Below are positions 43,873 through 51,565 of a stretch of DNA of 64,000 bases, piece by piece (within the stretch, counting starts at the first letter, position 1; every line of letters starts with the position of its first letter). The notes beneath the pieces are model-generated. The model saw nothing but the letters and a program-made list of their open reading frames with translations. It did no database searches and had not been told where the DNA came from. The DNA comes from Streptomyces sp. CB02923 (GTDB lineage: Bacteria; Actinomycetota; Actinomycetes; Streptomycetales; Streptomycetaceae), in assembly GCF_001905005.1 (NCBI RefSeq), contig NZ_LWKZ01000026.1, forward strand, positions 62,001 to 126,000. The letters run 5' to 3'. Both the position numbers and the translations under genes were made by a program.

Positions 43873-43899
43873 GCCGTCCACTGAGCCGTCCACCGAGCC
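43864..43899. repeat. 12-bp tandem copies of the SDR stop region
   Basis: GTCCACTGAGCC occurs twice and GTCCACCGAGCC once, head to tail and in frame with the SDR. The gene's own TGA is in the first unit, a second in-frame TGA is in the second, and the third has CGA instead. Confidence 0.9.
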
Positions 43900-43990
43900 G
43901 CCGCCGGCCGTCAGCCGGAGGGCGGCCTGCCCCCGACTACACTTTCGGCAGCACCGCACCTGATCCGGACGAACGGCGAAGGAGTGGCAC

Positions 43991-44101
43991 ATGAACCGCT
44001 ACAGGCCCGAGAACCCGGGAATTCTCCGGTGGACGGGGACGGGGATGCCGACGGGGACGTGGACGTCGACAGGGACATGGCCGTGGACGTGGACGCCATG
44101 A
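43991..44101 (+). CDS. Thr/Trp-rich leader ORF coupled to the DUF779 gene
   Basis: An ATG 7-8 bases after AAGGAG opens a 36-residue frame, MNRYRPENPGILRW followed by a run of T-G, T-W and P-W pairs with five Trp in all. The stop overlaps the DUF779 start as ATGA. The frame is built on a GACGGGGACG-type minisatellite, so its composition could be a by-product. The strong ribosome site and exact overlap suggest that translation of DUF779 depends on it. Confidence 0.5.
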   Translation: MNRYRPENPGILRWTGTGMPTGTWTSTGTWPWTWTP

Positions 44102-44493
44102 GCGCCGGAGCGGAACACCTCACCGAACGCATCGCCCTGACCCCGGCCGCCCAGGAGCTGATCCAGCGGCTGAGCGCGACGCACGGACCGCTGATGTTCC
44201 ACCAGTCCGGTGGATGCTGCGACGGCAGCTCCCCGATGTGCTACCCGGCGAGCGAGTTCCGTACGGGCGCGGCGGACGTGCTGCTGGGGCGGCTGACCGT
44301 ACCGGGCGTCGCCGAGGCGGTGGACTTCTGGATGGCGGCGGACCAGTTCGCCCGCTGGCGGCACACCCATCTGACCGTGGACGTCGTGCCGGGGCGCGGC
44401 GGGGGCTTTTCCCTCGAAGCTCCGGAGGGAGTGCGTTTCCTCATCCGCTCACGGCTGTTCAGCGAGGAGGAGCGGGCGCGGCTCGGCGACTGA
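44098..44493 (+). CDS. DUF779 family protein
   Basis: A 131-residue protein starting MSAGAEHLTERIALTP. The family signature LMFHQSGGCCDGSSPMCY, with adjacent Cys and a third Cys, is intact, as is FWMAADQF. DUF779 proteins are usually encoded beside NAD-dependent aldehyde dehydrogenases (exaC/adhA types), but no such gene is present here, so this copy is an orphan. A longer in-frame GTG start at 43984 would add an Asp/Gly repeat tail and lacks a site. Confidence 0.88.
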   Translation: MSAGAEHLTERIALTPAAQELIQRLSATHGPLMFHQSGGCCDGSSPMCYPASEFRTGAADVLLGRLTVPGVAEAVDFWMAADQFARWRHTHLTVDVVPGRGGGFSLEAPEGVRFLIRSRLFSEEERARLGD

Positions 44494-44550
44494 GGCGGGC
44501 CGCCCGGAGGGCCTGGGCATGGACATGAGCCTGAGTCTGGGCATGAACAT

Positions 44551-44590
44551 GGTGAGGCCCCGCGCACGGGGGATGACGCGGGGCCTCACC
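44551..44590 (+). terminator. Strong hairpin after the DUF779 gene
   Basis: A perfect 14-bp stem (GGTGAGGCCCCGCG / CGCGGGGCCTCACC) with a 12-base loop is followed by TTATT. It lies between convergent DUF779 and DUF1444-like genes and can serve both. Confidence 0.85.
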
Positions 44591-44682
44591 TTATTGAACG
44601 AGCGAACCGGGTCCGGGGTTCCCCTCGGTGCCCATTTCATGAAAAGTTTTCGCCTGCCCCGGGTCCCGGCAGGCCGCCGTGC

Positions 44683-45630
44683 TCACGCCTCGTCCTGCAC
44701 CAGCCGCTCCAGCATGTCCTGGAAGTCGACGTCCACGACCACCCGCAGCCCGTCCCCGTCCAGCTCGCTCAGCCGCGTCATCACCCCGCGCCGCCACCAG
44801 AACACATGCGGGCTGATCGCCCCCGCCGCGTCCTCGTGGCCCGCCACGGCGAACTGCGCCATGGCCTGGAGCGCCGGCACGACCTGCGCGTCATGGATGG
44901 GGTGGAAGGCCAGCTGGTGGCGGAAGGGCATCGCGACCAGCGCGCCGTCCCCGGTCAGCGGCGTCCCCATGACCCGCTGCACCAGGTCCTCCAGGACGAG
45001 CACCCGGCTGGCGGTGAAGAACGAGTCGCCCAGCACCACCTCGAAGGCCGAACCGTCGCCGCGCCGGACCGTCTCGTGCCCCTCGACCGGCAGTGCGCGC
45101 AGGTTGTTCAGGGCCCTGATGCGCAGCTCGGGCACCTCGCCGAGATCGGTCAGCGAGTCCTCGCTGAGCATCTGCACGGCTTCGGGCAGGTCCAGGGCCA
45201 GCACCTCGCGCAGCCCGGGGGCCGGCGCGCGTCCGTACCGGAAGGAGTCCGCGGGCGGCAGCGTGTCCTCGGCGACCACCCGCGGGAAGAGCCGGGCCCG
45301 GATCTCGTCCTCCGACAGGGTCTCCATCGGCTGCGGCCCGTCCATGGTGCGCAGCACCTTGCCGACGTGGTCGCGGATCATCAGGGGCCACACCCGCTCG
45401 CCGCGCCGGTCGCGGTGGCAGACCGCGGCGAGGTTGCCCAGGCCGAACTGGCGGCCGCCGGCGTCGGCGACCACACCCGCGTATACCGTGATCTCCAGGC
45501 CCCGTTCGGCGAACGCCTGCCGGACCTGCGACCGGAAGACGCAGCCCTCGCGCTCCGAGAAGAAGGAGAACTCCCCGTCGCGCGGGGCTTCGCGCGGATC
45601 CCGCTTCGGTCCACGGCGGAACAGGCCCAT
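44683..45630 (-). CDS. DUF1444-like protein
   Basis: A 315-residue soluble protein. A short N-terminal Gly-Arg stretch precedes a single domain with EVLALDLPEAVQMLSEDSL, DLGEVPELRIRALNNLRALP and FWWRRGVMTRLSELDG, which I match to the YtpQ/DUF1444 family by overall pattern. No catalytic motif is evident and the function is unknown. It stands alone and is convergent with DUF779 across a hairpin. Confidence 0.75.
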   Translation of the reverse strand: MGLFRRGPKRDPREAPRDGEFSFFSEREGCVFRSQVRQAFAERGLEITVYAGVVADAGGRQFGLGNLAAVCHRDRRGERVWPLMIRDHVGKVLRTMDGPQPMETLSEDEIRARLFPRVVAEDTLPPADSFRYGRAPAPGLREVLALDLPEAVQMLSEDSLTDLGEVPELRIRALNNLRALPVEGHETVRRGDGSAFEVVLGDSFFTASRVLVLEDLVQRVMGTPLTGDGALVAMPFRHQLAFHPIHDAQVVPALQAMAQFAVAGHEDAAGAISPHVFWWRRGVMTRLSELDGDGLRVVVDVDFQDMLERLVQDEA

Positions 45631-46109
45631 CTCTTCCTCCCGGCGACGGCCACGATGCCGCCGATCGTAACGGGTGCGCCGGAGCCCTACGACCCGGTCC
45701 CCGGCCCGGTCGCGCCCCGGCTCCCCCGCCTCGGCGCCGTACGGCCGGCCGGGGTCCTACGGGGTCATCCTGCCCAGGAACGGGGCTGGTCATGGCGCCC
45801 GCGAGCAGCAGAAACGGCCGACGGGCGGACGGGCGCGGGCAGGTACCGGCCGCACCGCGATACGCTGCGGGGCCCGCAGGGCGGAGCGACCGGCCCGCGG
45901 CAGCGCCCACGGCGTCCTCCCGGGCCCCGGACGCTCCCGATACCGGTGCGCAGGACGTCGCCCCCGTCGCCGCGGCCCGGCCGTCACCGGCGGTGACGCG
46001 ACGTCCGAATCCCGCCAGCCGCCGCACCCTCGCCACGGCACAGTGGAGGAGACGGACGAGCCGGAGAACGGCACGAGAGCACAGAGAAAACAGAGAAAGG
46101 GGCCGGACG
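45631..46109. other. Gene-free stretch
   Basis: About 480 bases between divergent genes. Long open frames here are GC-rich artefacts with Arg/Pro/Gly composition. I see no operator or small gene. Confidence 0.4.
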
Positions 46110-46640
46110 ATGACGGCCACGACGGTGTACACGACGCTCGGCAGCCCGCTGGGCGATCTGCTGCTGGTGGGCGTGCCGTCCGCCACCGCGCCGGGCGGCA
46201 CGGCGCTGGTCTCGCTGTCCGTACCCGACCAGAAGGGCGGCGCCACGGTCCACGGGACCTGGACCCGCGACCCCGCGGCCTTCTCGGAGATCGCGGCCCA
46301 GCTCACGGCCTACTTCGAGGGCCGCCGCACCCGCTTCGGGATCGAGTACGCGCGCGGGGGCACCCCCTTCCAGGGGCGCGTCTGGGAGGCCCTGGACGCC
46401 ATCCCGTACGGCGAGACGTTCACCTACGGCGACATCGCCACCCGCATCGGCGCCCCGCGCGCCGCGGTGCGCGCGGTCGGCACCGCAATCGGCCGGAATC
46501 CGCTGCTGATCGTCCGGCCCTGCCACCGGGTCATCGGCGCCAACGGCACCCTCACCGGTTACGCGGGCGGCCTGCGCCGCAAGGAACAGCTTCTTCGCCT
46601 CGAAGGCGCGGCGTGCGTGACAGGGACTCTCCCGGCCTGA
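46110..46640 (+). CDS. ogt: Methylated-DNA-protein cysteine methyltransferase
   Basis: A 176-residue Ogt protein. The active site PCHRVIG has Cys138, and the helix-turn-helix GETFTYGDIATRIGAPRAAV and the substrate loop GYAGGLRRKEQLLRLEG are intact. It transfers alkyl groups from O6-alkylguanine to itself in one irreversible step, repairing alkylation damage. The ATG follows AAAGG. The stop codon is the first element of a 34-bp tandem array. Confidence 0.95.
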   Translation: MTATTVYTTLGSPLGDLLLVGVPSATAPGGTALVSLSVPDQKGGATVHGTWTRDPAAFSEIAAQLTAYFEGRRTRFGIEYARGGTPFQGRVWEALDAIPYGETFTYGDIATRIGAPRAAVRAVGTAIGRNPLLIVRPCHRVIGANGTLTGYAGGLRRKEQLLRLEGAACVTGTLPA

Positions 46641-46772
46641 GGCCCCACGGGCACGGCCACCCGGAACGGCCTGAGGGCCCACGGACACAATCGCCCGGAA
46701 CAACCTCAGGCCCCACGGACACAGCCGCCGGGAACAACCTGATGCTCCACAAGCACGGCCGCCCGGAAAAAG
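46637..46772. repeat. Four 34-bp tandem units starting at the ogt stop codon
   Basis: Imperfect 34-base units start at 46637, 46671, 46705 and 46739. Each begins CTGAGG, CTCAGG or CTGATG and contains CCAC.GGCAC-like and CCCGGAAC-like blocks. The TGA in the first unit is the ogt stop. Confidence 0.9.
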
Positions 46773-46773
46773 A

Positions 46774-46810
46774 GGAACGGCGCCAAGCCCCCCAGCCCCG
46801 GCGCCGTTCC
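46774..46810 (+). terminator. Hairpin after ogt
   Basis: GGAACGGCGCC and its exact complement GGCGCCGTTCC frame a 15-base loop directly after the 34-bp array. Confidence 0.7.
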
Positions 46811-47170
46811 ACCCGCCGCTCCTCCCTTCCCCCCACCACCCGCGAACGCGGGCCGGGAGGAGCGGCCGGGCAGTGGCTGAACCCGAGTCGGGCGATCCCC
46901 CGCATCACCCAACCCAGGCAGCCCCGACCGGAGCCCGTCCGCGGCGGGACGGGCGTCCGAAGCCCTGCCGAGTATATTGGCTCCGGGCCAGTCAACGCAG
47001 CGGCTGCACCATGACCATTTTCGAGCGCCCTCCTCCGCAGGCCCGCCGATCATGAACCGGACCGCCTCACGCGCGCCCTTCCGGCGCGGTGACCACGGCA
47101 GCCTCACCCATATTCGTACACTTGAGCGACTCGGCGGCGGTGGGCCGCGACAACGGAAAAAGGGGCGGAC
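46811..47170. other. Intergenic region before the ricin-type lectin
   Basis: No gene recognised. A GTATATTGG patch near 46970 and an AT-rich CATATTCGTACACTTGAG near 47108 are the most promoter-like stretches for the lectin gene. Confidence 0.4.
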
Positions 47171-47638
47171 GTGAGTGGTGCCGGGAGTCTTGCGGCGGTC
47201 GGCGAGGGGGCGTATGTGCTGCGCAATGTGGGCAGCGGCCTGCTGCTGGAGGTCGAGGACGGCCGCAAGGGCAGCGGGGCGAACGTACGGCAGGGCGAGG
47301 AGGACGGGTCACCGGCCCAGCTGTGGCGGGTCACCGAGGTCCATCCCGGCAGCGGGCTGCGGCACCTGACCAACGCGGGCAGCGGCAAGCGCCTGGACGT
47401 CACCGGGGCCTCCACCGAGAACGGCGCCAACGTCCAGCAGTGGAAGGCCAACAACTACGGCGCGCAGGAGTGGCTGCTGGAGCAGGACACCGCCGCGCCC
47501 GGCACGTTCACACTGACCAACTACGCCAGCGGGCTGCTGCTGGAGGTCGCCGACGACAGTACGGAGCCGGGGGCCAACGTCCAGCAGTGGGAGGACCGGG
47601 ACCGGCCGGGCCAGTGGTGGAGGCTGGAGAGCCGCTGA
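47171..47638 (+). CDS. Ricin-type beta-trefoil lectin domain protein
   Basis: A 155-residue protein forming one beta-trefoil. Three repeats carry QxW-type motifs (QLWRV, QEWLLE, QWWRLE) and the recurrent GLLLEV / GANVQQW pattern of RicinB lectins. There is no signal peptide and no attached enzyme domain, so it is a free, apparently cytoplasmic carbohydrate-binding module, as is the mannose lectin at 14307. The GTG start follows a GGGCGGAC. Three 21-bp repeats follow the stop. Confidence 0.9.
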   Translation: MSGAGSLAAVGEGAYVLRNVGSGLLLEVEDGRKGSGANVRQGEEDGSPAQLWRVTEVHPGSGLRHLTNAGSGKRLDVTGASTENGANVQQWKANNYGAQEWLLEQDTAAPGTFTLTNYASGLLLEVADDSTEPGANVQQWEDRDRPGQWWRLESR

Positions 47639-47656
47639 CGTCGCCGACGTACACAG

Positions 47657-47719
47657 CCGGGTCCGGATCCGTGGCAACCGGCTCCGGATCCGTGGCAGCG
47701 GGGTGCGGATCCGTGGCAG
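47657..47719. repeat. Three 21-bp tandem units after the lectin gene
   Basis: Each unit contains GGATCCGTGGCA with CCGG-rich flanks. They lie between the convergent stops of the lectin and the oxidoreductase. Confidence 0.88.
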
Positions 47720-47748
47720 CCGGCCCGGCCCCCGGAGTCCCCGTCCAC

Positions 47749-48855
47749 TCAGAAACCGGCGGCGCGCTCGATGCGGTCGAGCAGGCGGTGGCGGCGTACG
47801 GCGTGGGCGAAGTCCGGGGCGTGGTGGGTGCCGGCCGTGAGGTCGGCGCGTATCTGCTGGTAGGCGTGGGCCACGGTGTACGCCTCCTCCGTGGTCCGGC
47901 CGGCGAGCGCGGGCAGCGTCGAGTACGCGCCGGGGACCGGCAGTTCCGCGAGCGCCGCGTCCTCGCCGCGCGAGCCGTACACGGTGACCTGGCCGAACTG
48001 CAGATGCCCCGAGTCGCCGGTGAGCAGCAGGTCGCCGGCGGCGCCGTTGATCTCCCAGTGGAAGTTGGTGGCCCGGGACAGGCCGCCGCGGAAGTGCACC
48101 GAGGCCACCGCGCCGCCTTCGAGTACGCCGCTGACGGCGATCTGGTCCGGCACGTCCATCCGCGCCGGCTCACCGGTCGTCTCGTTGTGCACCTTCGGGC
48201 GGCGGGTCGCCATGGTGGCGCCGAGGTCGGTGAATTCGCCGAGAGCCATGGTGACGGCGTCGATGGTGTGGCCGAAGGGAATGGTGAGCAGGGAGGCGCC
48301 ATTGCTCCGGTCCAGGAGGTAGGCGCCGCCCTGATCGAACTCCGCCCCCCAGCGGCGCCCCGAGGCGATGAGGCTGGTGGACAGGACTTCTCCCACGTAC
48401 CCGTCGGCGATCAGGTCCCGTACGTAGCGGACCGGCGGCGCGGAGCGGGCCTGCAGCCCGACGAAGGTACGGATGCCCCTGGCCTCGGCGACGGCGGCCA
48501 GTTCCTCGGTCTCCGCGAGGCCGTTGCCCAGCGGCCACTCGCTGAGCACCATCTTCCCGGCTTCCAGGGCGGCCAGGGCCAGTTCACGGTGGTGCGGGAC
48601 CTTCACGGCGACGACCACGAGATCGACCTCGTCGCGCCGTACGAGTTCTTCGGCGCTGCCGAAGGCCAGCGGAACGCCGTACTTCTCCCCCGCGGCCCGC
48701 GCGGATCGCGGGGTACTGGCGGACAGGGCGCGGACCTCGAACCCGGGTACGGCGGAGAGCGCGGGCAGGTGGGCGCGGGCGGCCCAGCCGCCGGAGGCGC
48801 TGAGGCCGATGATGCCGACGCCGACCGTGTCGGCGGAGGGGGTGTGCGCGGGCAT
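47749..48855 (-). CDS. Gfo/Idh/MocA family oxidoreductase
   Basis: A 368-residue NAD(P)-dependent dehydrogenase. The N-terminal Rossmann motif is GIIGLSASGGWAARAHLPAL; AVKVPHHRELALAALEAGK and the conserved EWP replacing the usual EKP (LSEWPLGN) follow. The EWP variant is typical of Gal80/galactose dehydrogenase-like members. It probably oxidises a sugar or inositol derivative. AAGGAA precedes the ATG. It is divergent from an ArsR gene across a perfect palindrome, so ArsR likely represses it. Confidence 0.92.
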   Translation of the reverse strand: MPAHTPSADTVGVGIIGLSASGGWAARAHLPALSAVPGFEVRALSASTPRSARAAGEKYGVPLAFGSAEELVRRDEVDLVVVAVKVPHHRELALAALEAGKMVLSEWPLGNGLAETEELAAVAEARGIRTFVGLQARSAPPVRYVRDLIADGYVGEVLSTSLIASGRRWGAEFDQGGAYLLDRSNGASLLTIPFGHTIDAVTMALGEFTDLGATMATRRPKVHNETTGEPARMDVPDQIAVSGVLEGGAVASVHFRGGLSRATNFHWEINGAAGDLLLTGDSGHLQFGQVTVYGSRGEDAALAELPVPGAYSTLPALAGRTTEEAYTVAHAYQQIRADLTAGTHHAPDFAHAVRRHRLLDRIERAAGF

Positions 48856-48920
48856 GGCGGATTCCTTTCACCGGACATGCGGTGGTGCGCTCGGTCGAGC
48901 GGTGATCACGACCGTAAACC

Positions 48921-48942
48921 ATGTTCGCTATAAAGCGAACAT
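48921..48942. promoter_or_regulatory. ArsR-type operator palindrome
   Basis: ATGTTCGCT and its exact complement AGCGAACAT are separated by ATAA in an AT-rich intergenic stretch between the divergent oxidoreductase and ArsR genes. Confidence 0.8.
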
Positions 48943-48988
48943 AAGTGATGACGGACGCACCTGCGGGGCAGTGGGGGATACTGAGGAC

Positions 48989-49336
48989 ATGGCCAGCCGT
49001 ACGTCCTCCCCCCTGCTCCATCCCGACGAGCGGGACTTCGACCTGTTCGCCGTCATGAGCGCGCTCACCGACCCGGTCCGCCTGAGCATCGTCCTCACCC
49101 TCGCCACCGAGTCGGCGGTGCCCTGCGGCACCTTCGACCTGCCCATCGCCAAGTCCGCGCTCAGCCGTCACCTGCGCGTACTACGCGAGGCGGGCGTCAT
49201 CAGCCAGCGCGACGAAGGCACCCGCCGGGTCAACTCGCTGCGCGCGCAGGAGCTGGACCGCCGCTTCCCCGGCCTGCTCACCCTCGTACTGAAGGAAGGC
49301 GCCGAGCGCGCCGCACCGCAGCCCGCGGCCGGCTGA
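48989..49336 (+). CDS. ArsR/SmtB-family regulator
   Basis: A 115-residue wHTH protein: SALTDPVRLSIVLTLATESA, with recognition helix IAKSALSRHLRVLREAGVIS. No metal-binding Cys cluster is evident in the recognition helix (the single Cys is in VPCGTFDL), so the signal may be a metabolite rather than a metal. It is divergent from the Gfo/Idh/MocA gene with the palindrome between, implying regulation of that gene and itself. Confidence 0.93.
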   Translation: MASRTSSPLLHPDERDFDLFAVMSALTDPVRLSIVLTLATESAVPCGTFDLPIAKSALSRHLRVLREAGVISQRDEGTRRVNSLRAQELDRRFPGLLTLVLKEGAERAAPQPAAG

Positions 49337-49461
49337 ACGCGGCGCCGAAGGCCCGGCAGAGCCGCCCGCCGGGAATGCGGGCGCCCCTCCCGTCGCTGTT
49401 CCGGTCGCGGGCACCGCATCCGGCGCCCGCAGGCGCACCCGGCTCGCGAGGGGAACGGCAC

Positions 49462-50469
49462 ATGCCGACCACGGCACAGGAATGGCAGCTGGCCGCACGG
49501 CCCGTAGGGCGCCCGGCGCGCGGGGACTTCAGGCTGGTGGAACGGGAGTTACCCCTGCCCGCCGAGGGGGAAGTCCTGGTGCGCAACCGATTCCTCTCGG
49601 TCGATCCGTACATGCGGGCCCTGATGGGTACGGAGCACTCCGGCGCCCTGGCCTACGGACTGAACCGGCCGATGAGCGGCGGCGCCGTCGGCGAGGTGGT
49701 GGAGTCCCGGTCGTCGCGCTTCGCTCCGGGGGACCTGGTGCTCAGCGGCCTCGGCTGGCGCACGGCCGCCGTCGCGTCCGCCGCGCACTTCACGAAGCGG
49801 GAACGGATCGCGGACGTACCCGACTCCGCATACCTCGGGGTGCTCGGCATGCCGGGGCTCAGCGCGTACGTCGGCCTCACCGAGATCGCCGGACTGCGGC
49901 CGGGCGACACCGTGTTCGTCTCCGGCGCGGCCGGCGCGGTGGGCGGCCTGGCCGGACAGATCGCCCGGCTGCGCGGCGCGAAGGCGGTGCTCGGCAGCGC
50001 CGGATCACCGGAAAAGGTCGCGTACCTGACGGACACACTCGGCTTCACCGCCGCCTTCGACTACAAGAACGGCGACGTACGCGGCCAGCTCGCGCGGATC
50101 GCGCCGGACGGCATCGACGTCTACTTCGACAACGTCGGCGGCGACCACCTGGAGGCCGCCATCGCCCTGCTGAACCGCGACGGCCGAGCGGCACTGTGCG
50201 GCGCCATCTCCGAATACAACGCAACCACAACACCCCACGGCCCACGCAACATGACCGAACTCGTCAAAAAGCGCCTCACGCTGCGCGGCTTCGAAGTCGC
50301 CGACCACGCCGCGCTGCGCCCCCGCTTCGAACGCGAGGCGGGCCGGTGGCTGGCCTCCGGACAACTCACGTTCCGGGAGACGGTCGAGAACGGCATCGAC
50401 CGGGCGGTGGAGGCGTTCCTGGGGATGATGGACGGGCGCAATACGGGGAAGATGCTGGTACGGCTGTGA
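49462..50469 (+). CDS. NADP-dependent medium-chain reductase (CurA/leukotriene reductase type)
   Basis: A 335-residue zinc-free MDR. Signatures are LSVDPYMRALM, then the cofactor loop VFVSGAAGAVGGLAGQIARL, and YFDNVGGDHLEAAIALLN. These proteins reduce the double bond of enones. It is complete and ends EAFLGMMDGRNTGKMLVRL. The last 77 bases (50390-50466) recur exactly at 59494-59570, fused to an insertion sequence fragment. A spaced GGGGAA lies upstream of ATG 49462. Confidence 0.93.
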   Translation: MPTTAQEWQLAARPVGRPARGDFRLVERELPLPAEGEVLVRNRFLSVDPYMRALMGTEHSGALAYGLNRPMSGGAVGEVVESRSSRFAPGDLVLSGLGWRTAAVASAAHFTKRERIADVPDSAYLGVLGMPGLSAYVGLTEIAGLRPGDTVFVSGAAGAVGGLAGQIARLRGAKAVLGSAGSPEKVAYLTDTLGFTAAFDYKNGDVRGQLARIAPDGIDVYFDNVGGDHLEAAIALLNRDGRAALCGAISEYNATTTPHGPRNMTELVKKRLTLRGFEVADHAALRPRFEREAGRWLASGQLTFRETVENGIDRAVEAFLGMMDGRNTGKMLVRL

Positions 50470-51504
50470 GTGGGGGCCTGGTCGGCCGCAAGTCCCGTTC
50501 CATCCCGGCGCGCGGCCGGGAGAGCATGCAGGGTCTCGACGGCCTTGAGGGCCGGGCCGACCTCCGCCCAGAGGGCGGCCGCAGTACGGGCCCGGCTTCG
50601 CCGCCCAACCCCCTCCCCGCGCACGGCAGTTTCCAGCAACTCCTGGCAGAAACTCGTAGCGGCGTGCCGCCCGGTTGTCCCAGCCGTCTCCCAGTTGATC
50701 ACGGCGAACCGCCTCCGAACCGCCCCTCGCGGCAACGGCCCTGACGGCCCTGAACCACCGTTGGAGCACGCGGTGCGGTACCGCCGGAGCTGAACCTCTC
50801 TCAGTCGCGGGGAACAGTCGGCCTTCAGAAGAGCACGAAGGAGCTCAGCGCCTCGAAAGGGACGACCTCTTGCTCGGCTTCTGACGGGCGACACGGGAGA
50901 ACGGCACTTCCCGAAATCCCTCAGTTCGTCTGCTGGCAGATCAACACGCCACCACCGGTCGCGCAGCAACAGCCGCCCCAGGCCCTGGTGGCTGATACCA
51001 AGGGCCGGAGCATGCGCGGACCAACGCTCTCCCAGCGTCCGTAACACCCACCAATGCCGCAGGCCAGCACCGTCGTGAGCGTTGTACCACCAGCAGACGG
51101 AGTATCTGTTGGTGTCGTATTCGCCGAAGGCTCCCGGGCTCTTCCGAGCTCACAGGAAAAGGTGCCTGACCTGGTCTTTTGCCTGTCAGGTGCCTTCTTC
51201 TCATCCCACTCGGCACGAGGCCCGTTTTGTGTGGTGCTCCCAGTTTCTCCCACCGCTACACCCCTCCTGACGGGTCGCTACGGCTCCGCCGTCCGCCGCG
51301 CGAGGGGCTGCGGTTCTTGCGCGACCCAGCAGTCGTCCGTCTCGACGAGGGCGACGGCGACGCGGTGTAGCAGCGCACCGGGTGACTGCCTTGCCCTTGC
51401 CTCATCGGACCTCCGGATGCCGTTGCCGGTGAGACAAGGGGGGAGCATGTGCTGGGAGATGCGGGGTCTGGGGTTTCAGGTCGGTGCAGCACAGGGCTTT
51501 TTGG
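50470..51504. other. Gene-free stretch, possibly decayed
   Basis: Over a kilobase without a supported gene. On the minus strand a readable stretch at 50800-51060 (GLRHWWVLRTLGERW, then SHQGLGRLLLRDRWWRVDLP) has protein-like composition but no start, no family and no clean frame, so it may be a remnant. The part at 50570-50610 resembles the sequence after the copied 3' end at 59580. Confidence 0.5.
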
Positions 51505-51533
51505 CCTAGGACATATTTTCTACGTCCTAGGAC
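51505..51533. promoter_or_regulatory. MocR-type operator with repeated CCTAGGAC
   Basis: CCTAGGAC at 51505-51512 and again at 51526-51533, the second inside the palindrome GTCCTAGGAC (51524-51533). The two direct copies are 21 bp apart, two helical turns, as expected for a MocR dimer, in an AT-rich stretch 30-60 bases before the regulator start. Confidence 0.7.
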
Positions 51534-51565
51534 TAATGCTATGGTCGGGTCTGGAGGTGGACGAC

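Noticed and set aside
50121..51047. A minus-strand frame reading GLRHWWVLRTLGERW and further protein-like stretches
   Set aside because: It runs into the antisense of the reductase gene, has no start with a ribosome site, and I cannot place it in any family. I keep it only as possible debris in the gene-free entry.
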